Notes under the pieces: model-generated
Database searches by the model: none
Told to the model about the DNA's origin: nothing
What the model saw: only the letters and a program-made list of their open reading frames with translations
Origin: Peptococcaceae bacterium CEB3
GTDB taxonomy: Bacteria; Bacillota; Desulfitobacteriia; Desulfitobacteriales; Desulfitobacteriaceae
Length of the DNA stretch: 64,000 bases
Direction: 5' to 3'
Assembly: GCA_001029295.1 (NCBI GenBank)
Contig: LDXJ01000059.1
Span: forward strand, 1 to 64,000
Shown here: positions 9,766 through 19,401 of the stretch, piece after piece
How positions within the stretch are numbered: position 1 is the first letter of the stretch
Layout of the letters: each line of letters starts with the position of its first letter
Position numbers and translations under genes: made by a program

Positions 9766-10000
9766 ACTCGTTCGGCTAAGACTGAACATCGAGTCTTCGG
9801 TGAGGAAGTCTGCACCCATGGCAGCAGAGTAGAGCTACTTCCCTAGCAGAGTAGAGCTACTTCCCTTTTCAAACACCTATGAACGCTCTACACCTCCCTG
9901 AGTGAAAATCAGGACTCGGCTCTTAGTTTTCTTTGGGACAAGGTTGTTGTATACTCGGCATAGGGTTTTGGCCAATCCGGAGAGGAAGCGGGGGATTTGT

Positions 10001-11332
10001 GTGTCTGAAGGCTTGGTGGTAGCACGGGTGGAAAGAGGAGGCATAGCGGACCAACTGGAGATACGGCCCGGAGACGAGATTCTCTCCGTTGACGGGGCAG
10101 AAGTTAAGGATATTATCGACTTTCAGTACTTGACGGCCGAGGATGTTTATACGATCCTGGTGAAGGCTCGGGACGGAGCTGTCATAGAATGCGAGATTGA
10201 ACAAGAGCCGGGCGAAATTCTGGGCCTGGAGTTCCGGGGAGTCGGGCCGGAGGGGCTGAAATTCTGCCGCAATCATTGTGTTTTCTGCTTCGTGGCTCAA
10301 ATGCCGCCCGGCCTGAGGCCGACGCTCTATGCCCGGGATGACGATTACCGCCTCTCTTTGACCCAAGGAAGTTTCATTACTTTATCCAACCTGACGGAAG
10401 AGGAGTTCGAACGCGTTCTCAAGTTTCATTTGAGCCCCCTCTACATATCTGTTCATGCTTGGGATGCCGAAGCGCGCAGGACGATGATGCGCAATCCGCG
10501 CACCGGGGACATCGGTAAGCAGCTAACCCGCCTGGCTGAGGGCGGGATCACACTCCATACGCAAATCGTCCTCGTACCCGGTTACAATGACGGTAAAGTA
10601 TTGGAAGAAACCGTGCACCATTTGGCCGCTTTATTTCCGGCCGTGCAATCGATTGGGGTGGTTCCCGTCGGCTTAACCCGATTTCGAGCCGGACTGCCCC
10701 CGTTGCGCCCTTGCAGCCCGGAGGAGGCGCGGGAGGTGCTGAGAGCCGGGGAAGGCTGGCAGCGGGAGTTTCAGGCAGCCTATGATCGGCATCTGGTTTA
10801 TTTGGCCGATGAATTTTACGTGTTGGGCGGTTGGGAACTTCCGGGAGCCGAGGTTTACGACGATTTTCCTCAGCTGGAGAACGGGGTAGGCATGGCCAGC
10901 AAATTCAGAGCCGAGATCGAAAGTGTCTGGCAAGACCTGCCCGCGAGGGTGCCCCCTCGCCGCTTGCACCTGATTACCGGTGTGTCGGCGCTGAAGTTTT
11001 TCGAGGGCTGGCGGGACCGGCTGTGTGAACGGATCCAAGGCTTGGACCTGCGGATCATCGGTGTGGTCAACAATTTCTTTGGGCCGGAAGTGACGGTGGC
11101 AGGCCTGTTGACGGCGGGCGACATTGCCGCCCAGGTGGGAAAACTGAAGGGGGAAGATTTCCTCATTCCGGAAGTCATGCTCAAGACCGGGGAAGATCTT
11201 TTCTTAGATGAGCGGGACCCGAGCTGGCTGGAAGAACAGGTGGAAGGGAAGTGCATCGTGGTCGCCAACGACGGCCGGGCTTTCCTCAAAGCAATTTTGG
11301 GAGCGGAATGGGAAGGTGATAACATTGACTAA
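10001..11332 (+). CDS. DUF512 protein: PDZ domain + radical-SAM-like domain
   Basis: Order of parts: a PDZ-like domain (about 1-70; [21 protein letters not shown]), a radical SAM-type CxxxCxxC cluster ([10 protein letters not shown], about residues 88-97), then the DUF512 C-terminal region. This family is common in Clostridia and Peptococcaceae beside der; its biochemical role was not known to me. I prefer GTG 10001, after a purine-rich stretch (GAGGAAGCGGGGG), over an upstream in-frame start at 9902 whose extra 33 residues do not look conserved. Its last eight bases overlap the der start, so the two genes are probably translated in a coupled way. Confidence 0.85.
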   Translation: MSEGLVVARVERGGIADQLEIRPGDEILSVDGAEVKDIIDFQYLTAEDVYTILVKARDGAVIECEIEQEPGEILGLEFRGVGPEGLKFCRNHCVFCFVAQMPPGLRPTLYARDDDYRLSLTQGSFITLSNLTEEEFERVLKFHLSPLYISVHAWDAEARRTMMRNPRTGDIGKQLTRLAEGGITLHTQIVLVPGYNDGKVLEETVHHLAALFPAVQSIGVVPVGLTRFRAGLPPLRPCSPEEAREVLRAGEGWQREFQAAYDRHLVYLADEFYVLGGWELPGAEVYDDFPQLENGVGMASKFRAEIESVWQDLPARVPPRRLHLITGVSALKFFEGWRDRLCERIQGLDLRIIGVVNNFFGPEVTVAGLLTAGDIAAQVGKLKGEDFLIPEVMLKTGEDLFLDERDPSWLEEQVEGKCIVVANDGRAFLKAILGAEWEGDNID

Positions 11333-12656
11333 ACCGGTCGTGGCTATCGTAGGCCGGCCGAACGTGGGTAAATCCACGCTCTTTAACCGCATTGCCGGCG
11401 GTCTGGTGGCTATCGTGGAAAATAGGCCGGGGGTTACGCGTGACCGGCTTTACCGGGACGCGGAATGGCTGGATAGGAAATTTAGCTTGATCGACACCGG
11501 TGGGATTGAATTCAAAGACTTGAGCACCCCTCTTTCGGCCCAGATGCGCCGGCAGGCTGAGTTGGCCGTGGAGGAAGCGGACGTGATCCTCTTTTTGGTG
11601 GATGCGCAAGCGGCCCTGACGCCGGACGACTATACTATTGCCCAACTCTTGCGCCGTTCGGCCAAGCCTGTTATCTTAGTAGCTAACAAGGTGGAAAACT
11701 TTGATAAAGTCGAGGCCGAACTCTTCGAATTTCTCGAGCTGGGCTTGGGGGAGGCGGTCCCTGTCTCCGCCGTCCACGGGCTGAATACCGGGGATCTTCT
11801 GGACGCCGTGGTCGCCCAGCTGCCGCCGGATCCCGGGGAGGACGCTGAGCCGGATGTCATTCATATCGCGGTGATCGGCCGGCCCAATGTCGGCAAGTCC
11901 TCTCTGGTGAACAGTCTTTTGGGGGAGGAAAGGGTCATCGTCAGCAACATTCCCGGCACCACCCGGGATGCGATTGACACCCCTTTTACCCGGGAAGCCA
12001 AGGACTATGTCCTGATCGATACAGCGGGGATGAGGCGCAAGGCGAAGATCGCCGAGTTGACGGAACATTACAGTGTGGTGCGATCCCTCAGAGCGGTGGA
12101 TCGCTCGGATGTCGTTTTAACACTGATCGATGCTTCGGAAGGGGTGACCGAACAGGATAAGAAAATTGCCGGCTACGCCCATGAGTCGGGCAAAGGAATC
12201 ATTCTCATCATCAATAAATGGGACCTGATCGAAAAAGACGACAAGACCATGAACAAGTTTGAAAAAGATATCCGGGAAGAGCTCGGTTTTCTGCAATATG
12301 CCCCGACTCTCTTTATCTCGGCCAAAACCGGACAGAGGGTTAACAAAATCTTGGAGTTGGTGGATTTCGTCGCGGAACAGAATTCAACTCGCGTGGCTAC
12401 AGCAACCTTAAATGAGCAAATTCGGGAATGGGTTCACCTCAACCCTCCTCCTACAGACAAAGGACGGCGCCTGAAGATTCTCTATGCTACCCAGGTCGGG
12501 GTGAAGCCGCCGACGTTTGTCTTTTTTGTCAACGCCCCTGAACTGATGCACTTCTCCTATCGGCGTTATTTGGAGAACCGGCTGCGCCAAACCTTTGGCT
12601 TTGAGGGTTCTCCCCTGCGGCTCGTCACCCGGCAAAGAGAGCCTGAGGACAATTAG
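11325..12656 (+). CDS. der: ribosome biogenesis GTPase Der (EngA)
   Basis: Two tandem GTPase domains and a C-terminal KH-like domain, 443 residues, normal for Der, which acts in 50S subunit assembly. Domain 1: [17 protein letters not shown]; domain 2: [21 protein letters not shown]. Start TTG 11325 lies inside the end of the DUF512 gene, with GGAAGGTGAT just upstream; longer frames to the left simply read through the neighbour in another frame. Confidence 0.96.
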   Translation: MTKPVVAIVGRPNVGKSTLFNRIAGGLVAIVENRPGVTRDRLYRDAEWLDRKFSLIDTGGIEFKDLSTPLSAQMRRQAELAVEEADVILFLVDAQAALTPDDYTIAQLLRRSAKPVILVANKVENFDKVEAELFEFLELGLGEAVPVSAVHGLNTGDLLDAVVAQLPPDPGEDAEPDVIHIAVIGRPNVGKSSLVNSLLGEERVIVSNIPGTTRDAIDTPFTREAKDYVLIDTAGMRRKAKIAELTEHYSVVRSLRAVDRSDVVLTLIDASEGVTEQDKKIAGYAHESGKGIILIINKWDLIEKDDKTMNKFEKDIREELGFLQYAPTLFISAKTGQRVNKILELVDFVAEQNSTRVATATLNEQIREWVHLNPPPTDKGRRLKILYATQVGVKPPTFVFFVNAPELMHFSYRRYLENRLRQTFGFEGSPLRLVTRQREPEDN

Positions 12657-12778
12657 GCGTACATTGGAACCGGAGGAAAAACGTGTACATTGGAACCAGA
12701 GGGAAGAGGTTTACATCAAGACAAAGAAGAGAACGAAAGTGAACGGAAGAACAGTATAGAAAGGGAAGAGAAGGAAAG
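12657..12778 (+). repeat. short direct repeat between der and plsY
   Basis: GTACATTGGAACC occurs at about 12659 and 12684, each followed by an AGAGG/GGAGG purine run. No gene or promoter assigned. Confidence 0.5.
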
Positions 12779-13369
12779 ATGGGCAATTATCCGGTCTTCT
12801 TGCTCGCCTATCTCTTGGGGGCCATACCTTTTGCCTATTTGGCGGGGTTGTCCAAGCATATTGACGTGCGCAAGCATGGGAGCGGCAATATCGGGACGAC
12901 CAACGCTTTCCGCCTGCTCGGGCCGAAGCTGGGAATAGCCGTCCTCTGCGGCGACGCGCTCAAAGGCGCTCTGGCGGCGGGGATCGGATACCATTTCTTC
13001 GGTGCATGGGGTGGGATCGCAGGCGGTTTGTTGGCCATGGCCGGACACAGCTGGAACCCTTTTTTCCGCTTTCAACCGAGCGGGAAAGGAGTGGCCGCCG
13101 GTTTGGGCATTATCGCGGTTCTCATGCCCAGAGTGACCCTGGCGGCCTTGGCGGTTTTTCTTATTCTCGTGCTGCTCACCCGTTACGTTTCCCTGGGTTC
13201 GGCCGCAGCCGCCCTGACGGTCGCCGTCTCAGTGCTGGTCCTGAAGATGCCGCTCGCCTACAGAGTGTTTGGCGTGGTGGCAGCCTCCGTGGTCTTAATC
13301 AGGCACAGGACGAATTTTCAGCGCATCATCCACGGCACGGAGCATAAAATTGGCAAGAGGAAACGTTAA
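12779..13369 (+). CDS. plsY: acyl-phosphate:glycerol-3-phosphate acyltransferase
   Basis: First acylation of glycerol-3-phosphate from acyl-phosphate in the membrane. Multi-spanning protein of 196 residues with the three PlsY loop motifs: SGNIGTTNA near residue 37, [18 protein letters not shown] near 93, and the C-terminal [16 protein letters not shown] 12779 follows GAAGGAAAG. Followed by gpsA, which makes the glycerol-3-phosphate it uses. Confidence 0.95.
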   Translation: MGNYPVFLLAYLLGAIPFAYLAGLSKHIDVRKHGSGNIGTTNAFRLLGPKLGIAVLCGDALKGALAAGIGYHFFGAWGGIAGGLLAMAGHSWNPFFRFQPSGKGVAAGLGIIAVLMPRVTLAALAVFLILVLLTRYVSLGSAAAALTVAVSVLVLKMPLAYRVFGVVAASVVLIRHRTNFQRIIHGTEHKIGKRKR

Positions 13370-13620
13370 GGCTCCTTTGGACCCTTAAGAGGATGACAGA
13401 GGGACTGTCAAGGGGCCCCTCTGATTCAAAAGGGACGCGTAATGACTTTTCAAAGAGCGCTCACAACATGGCAGGCACGGGATAGACAAGGCATGGGGCG
13501 AACATGTACACGCCCCGCATAGAAACGGACAGTAAAGGGTCTGCGGTGGTTTTTCACTTGACAGACAAGGACTGCTCAAGGCGAAGTGTTTCTGGAAAGG
13601 AGAAGGGGGCCTGAGTTTTG

Positions 13621-14652
13621 ATGGTAAAGGTAGCGGTGAACGGGGCGGGCAGCTGGGGCACCGCCCTGGCAGTGCTGTTGGCCCAGGCGGGTTATTCCGT
13701 CACGTTGATCGGCAGGCGGAGCGAAGAAGTAGAGGAGATGCGAAGGCGGCGGGAAAACGCCCGCTATCTGCCGGGAGTGACTTTTCCTTCGGCTTTGGAA
13801 GTGACGACCGATCTGGCCGCCCTGGAAGCTGACATGGTCGTCTTCAGTATTCCCTCTCATGGGGTTCGGGAGGCCGCGCGTTTGGCTCTGCCGCATCTCA
13901 AGGCCCAGGCCCTGATCGTCAACACGGCCAAAGGCTTGGAAGAAGGGTCCCACAAGCGCCTTTCGGAGGTGCTGACGGAAGAGCTTCCGGGACACCGGGT
14001 GGTGGTTTTGTCCGGACCGAGCCATGCCGAAGAGGTGGGCCTCAACATGCCGACCACGGTGGTGGCGGCGGGGGAACTGACGACAGCTCAGAGAGTACAG
14101 GATCTGTTCATGACACCGAGATTTCGCGTCTATACGAATCCGGACCTGGTGGGCGTGGAATTGGGCGGAGCTTTAAAAAACGTGATAGCGCTCTGCACAG
14201 GAATTGCGGAAGGTCTGGGTTATGGCGACAATACCAAAGCGGCCCTCATGACCCGAGGGTTGGCGGAGATCGCCCGCCTGGGCACGGCGATGGGGGGAGA
14301 CCCGTTGACCTTTGCCGGGCTGGCTGGGGTGGGGGACCTGATCGTCACTTGCACCAGCCGGCACAGCCGGAATCGGCGGGCCGGCGTGGCTTTGGGACAG
14401 GGAAAACCCCTGGACCGGGTCTTAAACGAGGTCGGGATGGTTGTGGAAGGAGTGAGGACGACGCGGGTAGCCCACGAGCTGGCCCAGATGAAAGGGATTG
14501 CCATGCCCATCGTGGAGGAGGCTTATCAGGTTCTGTTTGCGGGCGCGGACCCAAAGACCGCCGTGTCCAATCTCATGGAGAGGGGGAAACGGCACGAATT
14601 GGAAGAAGTGGCCGCTGTTCGCTTAAAGAGGGATGCCGTACATCGAGTCTAG
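13621..14652 (+). CDS. gpsA: glycerol-3-phosphate dehydrogenase [NAD(P)+]
   Basis: Reduces dihydroxyacetone phosphate to sn-glycerol-3-phosphate for phospholipid synthesis. The Rossmann motif [10 protein letters not shown] is at the N-terminus; SGPSHAEEV, the catalytic-lysine region [23 protein letters not shown] and [10 protein letters not shown] follow. Length ~343, normal. ATG 13621 or the adjacent TTG 13618 (AAGGAGAAGGGGG upstream) could be the start. A 248-bp gap separates it from plsY. Confidence 0.96.
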   Translation: MVKVAVNGAGSWGTALAVLLAQAGYSVTLIGRRSEEVEEMRRRRENARYLPGVTFPSALEVTTDLAALEADMVVFSIPSHGVREAARLALPHLKAQALIVNTAKGLEEGSHKRLSEVLTEELPGHRVVVLSGPSHAEEVGLNMPTTVVAAGELTTAQRVQDLFMTPRFRVYTNPDLVGVELGGALKNVIALCTGIAEGLGYGDNTKAALMTRGLAEIARLGTAMGGDPLTFAGLAGVGDLIVTCTSRHSRNRRAGVALGQGKPLDRVLNEVGMVVEGVRTTRVAHELAQMKGIAMPIVEEAYQVLFAGADPKTAVSNLMERGKRHELEEVAAVRLKRDAVHRV

Positions 14653-15135
14653 CGGGGTATCATCCGTCAGAAGAGCCGTCTTCGTCGCTGAAAAGCTCCC
14701 TGATTGCGGTTACCTTGGCGACGGAGGCTTTCCGGAGACGGAGGTTCTTTCACTCATTTTGGGATAGGTTTTCTTGTGGATGCAGGTTAGCCGGAGACGA
14801 ACGATGCCTAAGTCACAGCTTCTCCCGGAGCTGCAGATTCTTCTGGGACGCGGGTTTTCCAGAGATACCGGTCCGGCGGGGATGCAGGCGCTCCCGAGTG
14901 CAGGCCTCTCCCAGCTCTTTTTCCCCGGACAATGTCCGGAATATTCCCACGGGATATGCGCAAATTTCCAGACAAAAGTTTGGCATATTCCCCCAAAGCA
15001 GGCAATATACTTATACTGCTTAACGTGCTAGTCCAGTCACCGGGGACTCATACAGCCGCTAGGGAGGTGGAAGGGAGATAAGGTGGGGGCCCTTCCCCAA
15101 TTTTGGGACAGCACTCAAAAGGGAGGGAATTTTAA
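14653..15135. other. intergenic leader of spoIVA
   Basis: No convincing gene. It contains a CCGGAC-AAT-GTCCGG hairpin at about 14926-14940, then the sigma-E-like promoter (separate entry) and a leader of about 120 nt before spoIVA. An 85-codon frame at 14774 lacks coding character. Confidence 0.6.
14983..15011 (+). promoter_or_regulatory. sigma-E-type sporulation promoter for spoIVA
   Basis: GCATATT at 14983-14989 fits the sigma-E -35 consensus KMATATT fully; after a 14-bp spacer, AATATACT at 15004-15011 fits CATACAHT at six of eight positions. Spacer and boxes agree with the known mother-cell sigma-E control of spoIVA in Bacillus. No sigma-A pair was seen nearby. Confidence 0.7.
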
Positions 15136-16620
15136 GTGGAAAAAGTGGACATTTTTCAAGATATCGCTGAGCGCACAGGAGGCGATATCTACGTTGGTAT
15201 CGTAGGTCCGGTCCGCACAGGGAAGTCCACCTTTATCAAACGATTCATGGATCTCTTGGTCCTGCCCAACATCCTGGACGTGTTTGAACGGGAGCGGGCC
15301 AAGGACGAACTTCCGCAGAGCGGTGCAGGCAGAATGATCACAACCACGGAACCGAAGTTCATTCCTTCGGAGGCGGTCAAGATCGTCCTGCGCGACACTA
15401 TTTTCATGAATGTGCGACTTGTGGATTGTGTCGGATATGCTGTTGATGGTGCTGTGGGATATGAAACGGAAGAGAGTGAAGAACCCCGGATGGTTCACAC
15501 TCCCTGGAATGAAGAAGCCATACCTTTTCAGGAAGCCGCGGAAATAGGGACCCGCAAAGTCATCACTGATCATTCGACCATCGGAATTGTGGTGACGACA
15601 GATGGCTCGATAACCGATATCCCCCGGGAAGCCTACCTTGACAGTGAGGAACGGGTCATAGACGAGTTGCGCCAACTCGGAAAACCGTTCCTGGTGGTCC
15701 TCAATACGACTCGTCCTTATGCGGAACATACCATGGAACTGTGCCGTTCCTTGGAGGAGAAATATTCCGTACCGGTGATCCCGGTGGACTGCCTGGAGAT
15801 GACCCCGGAGGACATAACCCAAATTCTGGAGGAAATCCTCTACGAGTTTCCGGTTGCCGAAGTCAATATTAATTTGCCTAAATGGGTGGAAGAGCTGGAT
15901 CCCAGCCACCCCGTCAGGGCGAGTTTTGAGGAAACGGTACGCAAAGTCATCGAGGGTGTGCACCGGGTCCGGGACATTGAGCAGTCCTTGGACGGCCTGG
16001 CTGAGTGCCCGCATGCCGAAGAAGTGACCTTAAAGGAGATGAACCTGGGCACCGGAGTCGCTCAGATTGAAATGACGGCCGTCGAAGGGCTTTTCAACAA
16101 GGTCCTGGAGGAACTCACCGGGATTACGATGGAAGGCGAACATACGTTAATGCGTTTGGTTCTCGATTACAGCCGGGCTAAAAAGGAATGGGACAAATTG
16201 TCCCCCGCCATTGAAGAAGTGCGCAATATCGGTTACGGTGTGGTTACTCCCCAGCTGGAAGAGATGTTCCTGGAGGAACCGGAGCTTGTTAAACAAGGTG
16301 GACATTACGGCATCAAACTCAAAGCCAGTGCCCCCTCACTGCACATTCTCAGGGCCGATGTGACGACCGAGATCACACCTCTCATCGGGACGGAGAAGCA
16401 GGCTGAGGATCTCGTCAAATACATCCTGGATGAATTTGAAACAGATCCCAAGAGAGTCTGGGAGTCCAACATCTTCGGCAAATCCCTGCATGACCTGGTG
16501 CGCGAGGGGATTCAAAACAAGCTCTACAAGATGCCGGAAAATGCCCAGCACAAACTGCAGGATACGCTGCAACGCATCGTCAACGACGGCAACGGGGGAC
16601 TGATTTGCATCATCATCTAG
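15136..16620 (+). CDS. spoIVA: stage IV sporulation protein A (spore coat ATPase)
   Basis: Spore coat basement-layer ATPase made in the mother cell. Walker A GPVRTGKST with the lysine near residue 30, the TRAFAC-like N-terminal domain, and a C-terminus ending GGLICIII, typical of the tail that anchors SpoIVA to the forespore surface. 494 residues, expected length. GTG 15136 after GGGAGGG. Own promoter and terminator flank it, so it is monocistronic. Confidence 0.97.
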   Translation: MEKVDIFQDIAERTGGDIYVGIVGPVRTGKSTFIKRFMDLLVLPNILDVFERERAKDELPQSGAGRMITTTEPKFIPSEAVKIVLRDTIFMNVRLVDCVGYAVDGAVGYETEESEEPRMVHTPWNEEAIPFQEAAEIGTRKVITDHSTIGIVVTTDGSITDIPREAYLDSEERVIDELRQLGKPFLVVLNTTRPYAEHTMELCRSLEEKYSVPVIPVDCLEMTPEDITQILEEILYEFPVAEVNINLPKWVEELDPSHPVRASFEETVRKVIEGVHRVRDIEQSLDGLAECPHAEEVTLKEMNLGTGVAQIEMTAVEGLFNKVLEELTGITMEGEHTLMRLVLDYSRAKKEWDKLSPAIEEVRNIGYGVVTPQLEEMFLEEPELVKQGGHYGIKLKASAPSLHILRADVTTEITPLIGTEKQAEDLVKYILDEFETDPKRVWESNIFGKSLHDLVREGIQNKLYKMPENAQHKLQDTLQRIVNDGNGGLICIII

Positions 16621-16635
16621 AAATTCACTGACCGG

Positions 16636-16680
16636 ACCGGACCTATCAGCGCGGAGCTGAAGGGTCCGGTTAATTTTTTG
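16636..16680 (+). terminator. rho-independent terminator of spoIVA
   Basis: ACCGGACC (16636-16643) pairs with GGTCCGGT (16663-16670); a smaller CAGC/GCTG stem can form inside the loop. TTAATTTTTT follows immediately. Confidence 0.85.
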
Positions 16681-16825
16681 CCGAATGCGGCGCAACAGTT
16701 GGTTGATAAGACAAAAGGGGATAGGCTTTTCATCTTGAGAAGTGTGAGTCCGGCGCTTAAGCCGCAAACAGCAAACAACAAACAGCAAACAGCGGAGACG
16801 GGAGTTGGGTGTGCTGTCCGTTTTC

Positions 16826-16854
16826 TTGCCAAGGAACGGCGGCTGGCCTATAAT
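16826..16854 (+). promoter_or_regulatory. sigma-A promoter of the ACT-domain gene
   Basis: TTGCCA (16826-16831), 17-bp spacer, TATAAT (16849-16854), 45 bp before the start codon. Confidence 0.7.
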
Positions 16855-16899
16855 AATAACGATGGGTTGAGAGCAAACGGATAGAAGGGAAGCGCATTC

Positions 16900-17343
16900 G
16901 TGATCAAGAGCAGGGATTTTTTGATTGTCAGTAAGGAAATTCTGCCGGAGGCAATTCTCAAAACGGCTCAGGCGAAAGAACTCCTAGCTAAAGGAGACGT
17001 CGACACGATCAACGAAGCGGTGGAGCGAGTCGGGTTGAGCCGAAGCGCTTTTTATAAATACAAAGAAGGAGTCTTTCCCTTCTACGAAGCCAGCCGTGAG
17101 AAGATCATCACGCTTTCCCTGATCCTTGAGAATAAATCAGGTATCCTTTCGCAGGTCCTGAACTTCATCGCTTCGGTCAGAGGAAATGTCCTCACTATCA
17201 ATCAGGATATCCCTCTGCAAGGGATCGCTCACGTGTCCGTGGCCATAGAGACAGCGGGAATGCTGGACATACCCGAGAAGCTGCTGGAAGGCTTGGGATC
17301 CCTGGACGGGGTGCGCAAGATCGAGGTCATCGCGCAAAGCTGA
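16900..17343 (+). CDS. ACT-domain protein of the UPF0735 (PheB-like) family
   Basis: 147 residues. An N-terminal helical segment (about 1-65, with GLSRSAFYKYKEGVFPF resembling a helix-turn-helix) precedes an ACT domain (about 70-147; LILENKSGILSQVLNFIA). UPF0735 proteins are widespread in Firmicutes and often linked to amino-acid (phenylalanine or homoserine) biosynthesis, hence the PheB label, but the ligand is unproven. GTG 16900 start after GAAGGGAAG. Preceded by its own promoter. Confidence 0.85.
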   Translation: MIKSRDFLIVSKEILPEAILKTAQAKELLAKGDVDTINEAVERVGLSRSAFYKYKEGVFPFYEASREKIITLSLILENKSGILSQVLNFIASVRGNVLTINQDIPLQGIAHVSVAIETAGMLDIPEKLLEGLGSLDGVRKIEVIAQS

Positions 17344-17366
17344 GGTGGGAAACCCAAAAAATAACC

Positions 17367-17395
17367 TTGCATTCTTGGCAAAAATGTGCTATTTT
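17367..17395 (+). promoter_or_regulatory. promoter of tRNA-Pro
   Basis: TTGCAT (17367-17372), 17-bp spacer, TATTTT (17390-17395), 13 bp before the mature tRNA start. Confidence 0.6.
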
Positions 17396-17408
17396 ATATA
17401 AGCGTCGT

Positions 17409-17485
17409 CGGGGCGTAGCTCAGTTTGGTAGAGCGCTACCTTGGGGTGGTAGAGGCCGCAAGTTCAAATCTTGTCGCTCCGACCA
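17409..17485 (+). tRNA. tRNA-Pro (anticodon GGG)
   Basis: Full cloverleaf: acceptor CGGGGCG/CGCTCCG, D arm GCTC...GAGC, anticodon stem CTACC/GGTAG with loop TTGGGGT (anticodon GGG, G37 as usual for proline tRNAs), T arm GCAAG-TTCAAAT-CTTGT, discriminator A and encoded CCA at 17483-17485. Confidence 0.93.
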
Positions 17486-17540
17486 ATAAAATCTTACCAT
17501 TGGATTGCTTCGTGCATAGGGGTACTTGCTACAGGAGCGG

Positions 17541-17567
17541 AGTTCAAATCTTGTCGCTCCGACCAAT
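17541..17567 (+). repeat. exact copy of the tRNA-Pro 3' end (attachment-site-like)
   Basis: The 27 nt at 17461-17487, covering the T arm, acceptor 3' strand and CCA of tRNA-Pro, recur without mismatch at 17541-17567. Sequence before the copy is not a tRNA 5' half. This is what an integrase attachment scar or a decayed tandem tRNA would look like; no integrase gene remains. Confidence 0.85.
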
Positions 17568-17694
17568 GAAAGCCTTACAGGAAGCGGGTTTGAAGAAAGC
17601 CAGCTTTTATTTATTCCAAAGACAGGATTTTGACCACTGAATTTGACCACAATGGGGATCAGCGTTGACTACATTAGCAGGACAAGATGAAAGA

Positions 17695-17720
17695 CCGGGG
17701 GGTTACTCCCCGGCCTTTTT
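17695..17720 (+). terminator. rho-independent terminator after the tRNA region
   Basis: CCGGGG (17695-17700), loop GGTTACT, CCCCGG (17708-17713), then CCTTTTT. Confidence 0.8.
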
Positions 17721-17756
17721 CCGTTCCTACTTCTCTTGTATTGCCGTGCGCTTCGC

Positions 17757-18062
17757 TCAAGCGCGGCACACCCAGAACCACCTTCCTTGGATGGTGGGCA
17801 TACTCTCTAGCATTAGCGTTAAACCGTTAATTGTGTTTTCTGCCGTTTCGATTATTTCAGCTTCAGATAATCCAAAATTGAATGCCTCCACGTATTGCTC
17901 TAGAGGCTTGTCTGCTAAGTGAGTAATTTCATTAATTATTCCGGAATGAGTATACAAAGTAATTTCATTGTCATTTTCTAGTATGTGCTTGTCAAAGAGA
18001 CGTAACCAATGCGTTATTGATCGTTGGCGGGGAGTGATGTTGGGAGAACGCTCACACGTTTC
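17757..18062 (-). pseudogene. remnant of an unrecognised protein gene
   Basis: On the minus strand about 98 codons read through as protein-like sequence, including HWLRLFDKHILENDNEI and EAEIIETAENTINGL, ending at TGA 17757. No ATG or GTG start with a ribosome-binding site is present, and a stop precedes the stretch at 18063-18065. It looks like the C-terminal end of a lost gene. I do not recognise the family. Confidence 0.4.
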
Positions 18063-18193
18063 TTACGTGACAAAAGGCAAGTGATTTTATGCAACAGCAG
18101 TGGTATACTCTTCTCAAATCCAGTGGACGGCCGGGTGATCGCCTTCTGCCATGGTACCCGGACATAATCGAATACGAGGGAAGGATAATAGGG

Positions 18194-18598
18194 ATGGATA
18201 TGCTCCATGAGATTCATTTACAGACTGAGCAGCAGGATGAAATGGTTGAGATTACGGCTCAGATAGAAAACATTCTTCTTCGGGAGAAGGTCCAAAACGG
18301 GCTCGTCACAGTCTACTGTCCCCATACTACGGCGGGAATAACGATCAATGAAAATGCCGATCCTGACGTCCGGAAGGATTTCCTCCGCCGGCTTGATGAG
18401 GTGTACCCGTGGAAGCGGGCCAAAGATCAGCATTCAGAGGGTAACTCCGCGGCTCACTTGAAAGCGAGCGCGGTCGGAGCATCCCAGACCGTAATTGTCC
18501 GGAACGGGAAATTGCTTCTTGGCCGCTGGCAGGGCATTTACTTTTGCGAATTCGACGGTCCGAGGCCGCGCAGCTATTATGTCAAGATTTACGCCTGA
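18194..18598 (+). CDS. YjbQ/UPF0047 family protein
   Basis: About 134 residues from ATG 18194 (GAGGGAAGG upstream). The family core is clear: [22 protein letters not shown], a central [15 protein letters not shown] metal-site region, and [16 protein letters not shown] near the end. UPF0047/YjbQ proteins have been reported to show thiamine-phosphate synthase side activity; physiological role unsettled. A longer frame to 18089 would add an unconserved leader. It stands alone among debris just right of the tRNA. Confidence 0.9.
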   Translation: MDMLHEIHLQTEQQDEMVEITAQIENILLREKVQNGLVTVYCPHTTAGITINENADPDVRKDFLRRLDEVYPWKRAKDQHSEGNSAAHLKASAVGASQTVIVRNGKLLLGRWQGIYFCEFDGPRPRSYYVKIYA

Positions 18599-18702
18599 AA
18601 AGGTGCGCAGTCTAGGGACCGACGGAAGGCTGGTTTTGGGTCGCGTAGCTATCATGTAAAGATTTACGGGGAGGCGGGGGTGTCGGAACGCCCCGGCTTC
18701 CA

Positions 18703-18945
18703 TTATCCAAGGTATTCATCGAGCCGGATATTGTCCTCACTGGGAATACGGATTTTGGCGAATCGCTCGTACTGCCCGAGCGGAATGGTCGCGTCAATTC
18801 CGAATTTATCGGTGGTAGAATTCCTTGCGGAGGGATCCAACAGATTGCCCGGCAGGTCACTGGCGATAATAAGGTCGCGCTTGGCCTGTGTCCTGGTAGT
18901 GATTGCCCACTCTACCCCGGCATAAGAATACCAAGAGGCGTTGGG
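18703..18945 (-). pseudogene. UbiD-family decarboxylase, C-terminal remnant
   Basis: Minus-strand frame closing at TAA 18703-18705 reads like the C-terminal end of UbiD decarboxylases: VEWAITTRTQAKRDLI, then LLDPSARN, DKFGIDATIPLG and a final KIRIP segment, matching the family order W-A-x-x-T-R / R-D-x-x-I / LDPSA / K-x-GIDAT-x-PL. The upstream part degenerates and no start codon exists. UbiD acts with prenyl-FMN to decarboxylate aromatic or unsaturated acids; this copy cannot function. No UbiX gene is nearby. Confidence 0.65.
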
Positions 18946-19258
18946 AAAAATACTTGCAAACGGTGAATTGAAACATTGTGGATTCCGGTCTCAGGATCCT
19001 CGGCGATGACTAATCACTTTCTCCGCAATTCAGGGTAGACCCCCATGCCACCAAATGTGGCCTCAGCTAAGGCAGAAAAGGCCGACGGATTGCCATTAGG
19101 TACGTCGGTCTGTCGTGTAGATCGATGCGGCGGGCGCCAGGTGAGTAAATGTAGGCGGATCCCGTGGTCTGGAAATTGACGAAAGGTTTCACGGTAGCCC
19201 TTGGCGATGAGGAGCAAACGTTTCGTTGTTCGACCCGCTTAACGGTCGATTTTCGCTA
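18946..19258. other. intergenic debris
   Basis: A minus-strand 67-codon frame (19014-19217; GGMGVYPELRRK at its end) has some protein character but no recognisable family or upstream continuation. Likely more remnant sequence. Confidence 0.4.
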
Positions 19259-19309
19259 GTGACAGCCATGTGTTCTATGTGCTATAATCGCTGGAGAGAG
19301 GTATTACCA
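19259..19309 (+). promoter_or_regulatory. promoter and palindromic operator of the FCD-GntR gene
   Basis: GTGACA (19259-19264), 18-bp spacer, TATAAT (19283-19288). Twelve bases later AGGTATTACCA (19299-19309) has the symmetric core GGTA-T-TACC. It fits the FadR-subfamily operator TnGTnnnACnA except for the first base and resembles the site at 20395, suggesting autoregulation. Confidence 0.65.
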
Positions 19310-19401
19310 CCTTTATCGTGTTCGGCTAGACATATCTAGAGACATCATGAGGGTAGTCCAAGCGAGCAAAAAACAACAACTGTTGAAAGGCCGGTGTAGT
19401 A

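Noticed and set aside
9300-9815. Minus-strand 171-codon frame rich in Ser, Pro and Thr
   Set aside because: Shadow of the repetitive tail of the plus-strand membrane protein.
14774-15031. 85-codon frame upstream of spoIVA
   Set aside because: It covers the sigma-E promoter and lacks conserved features.
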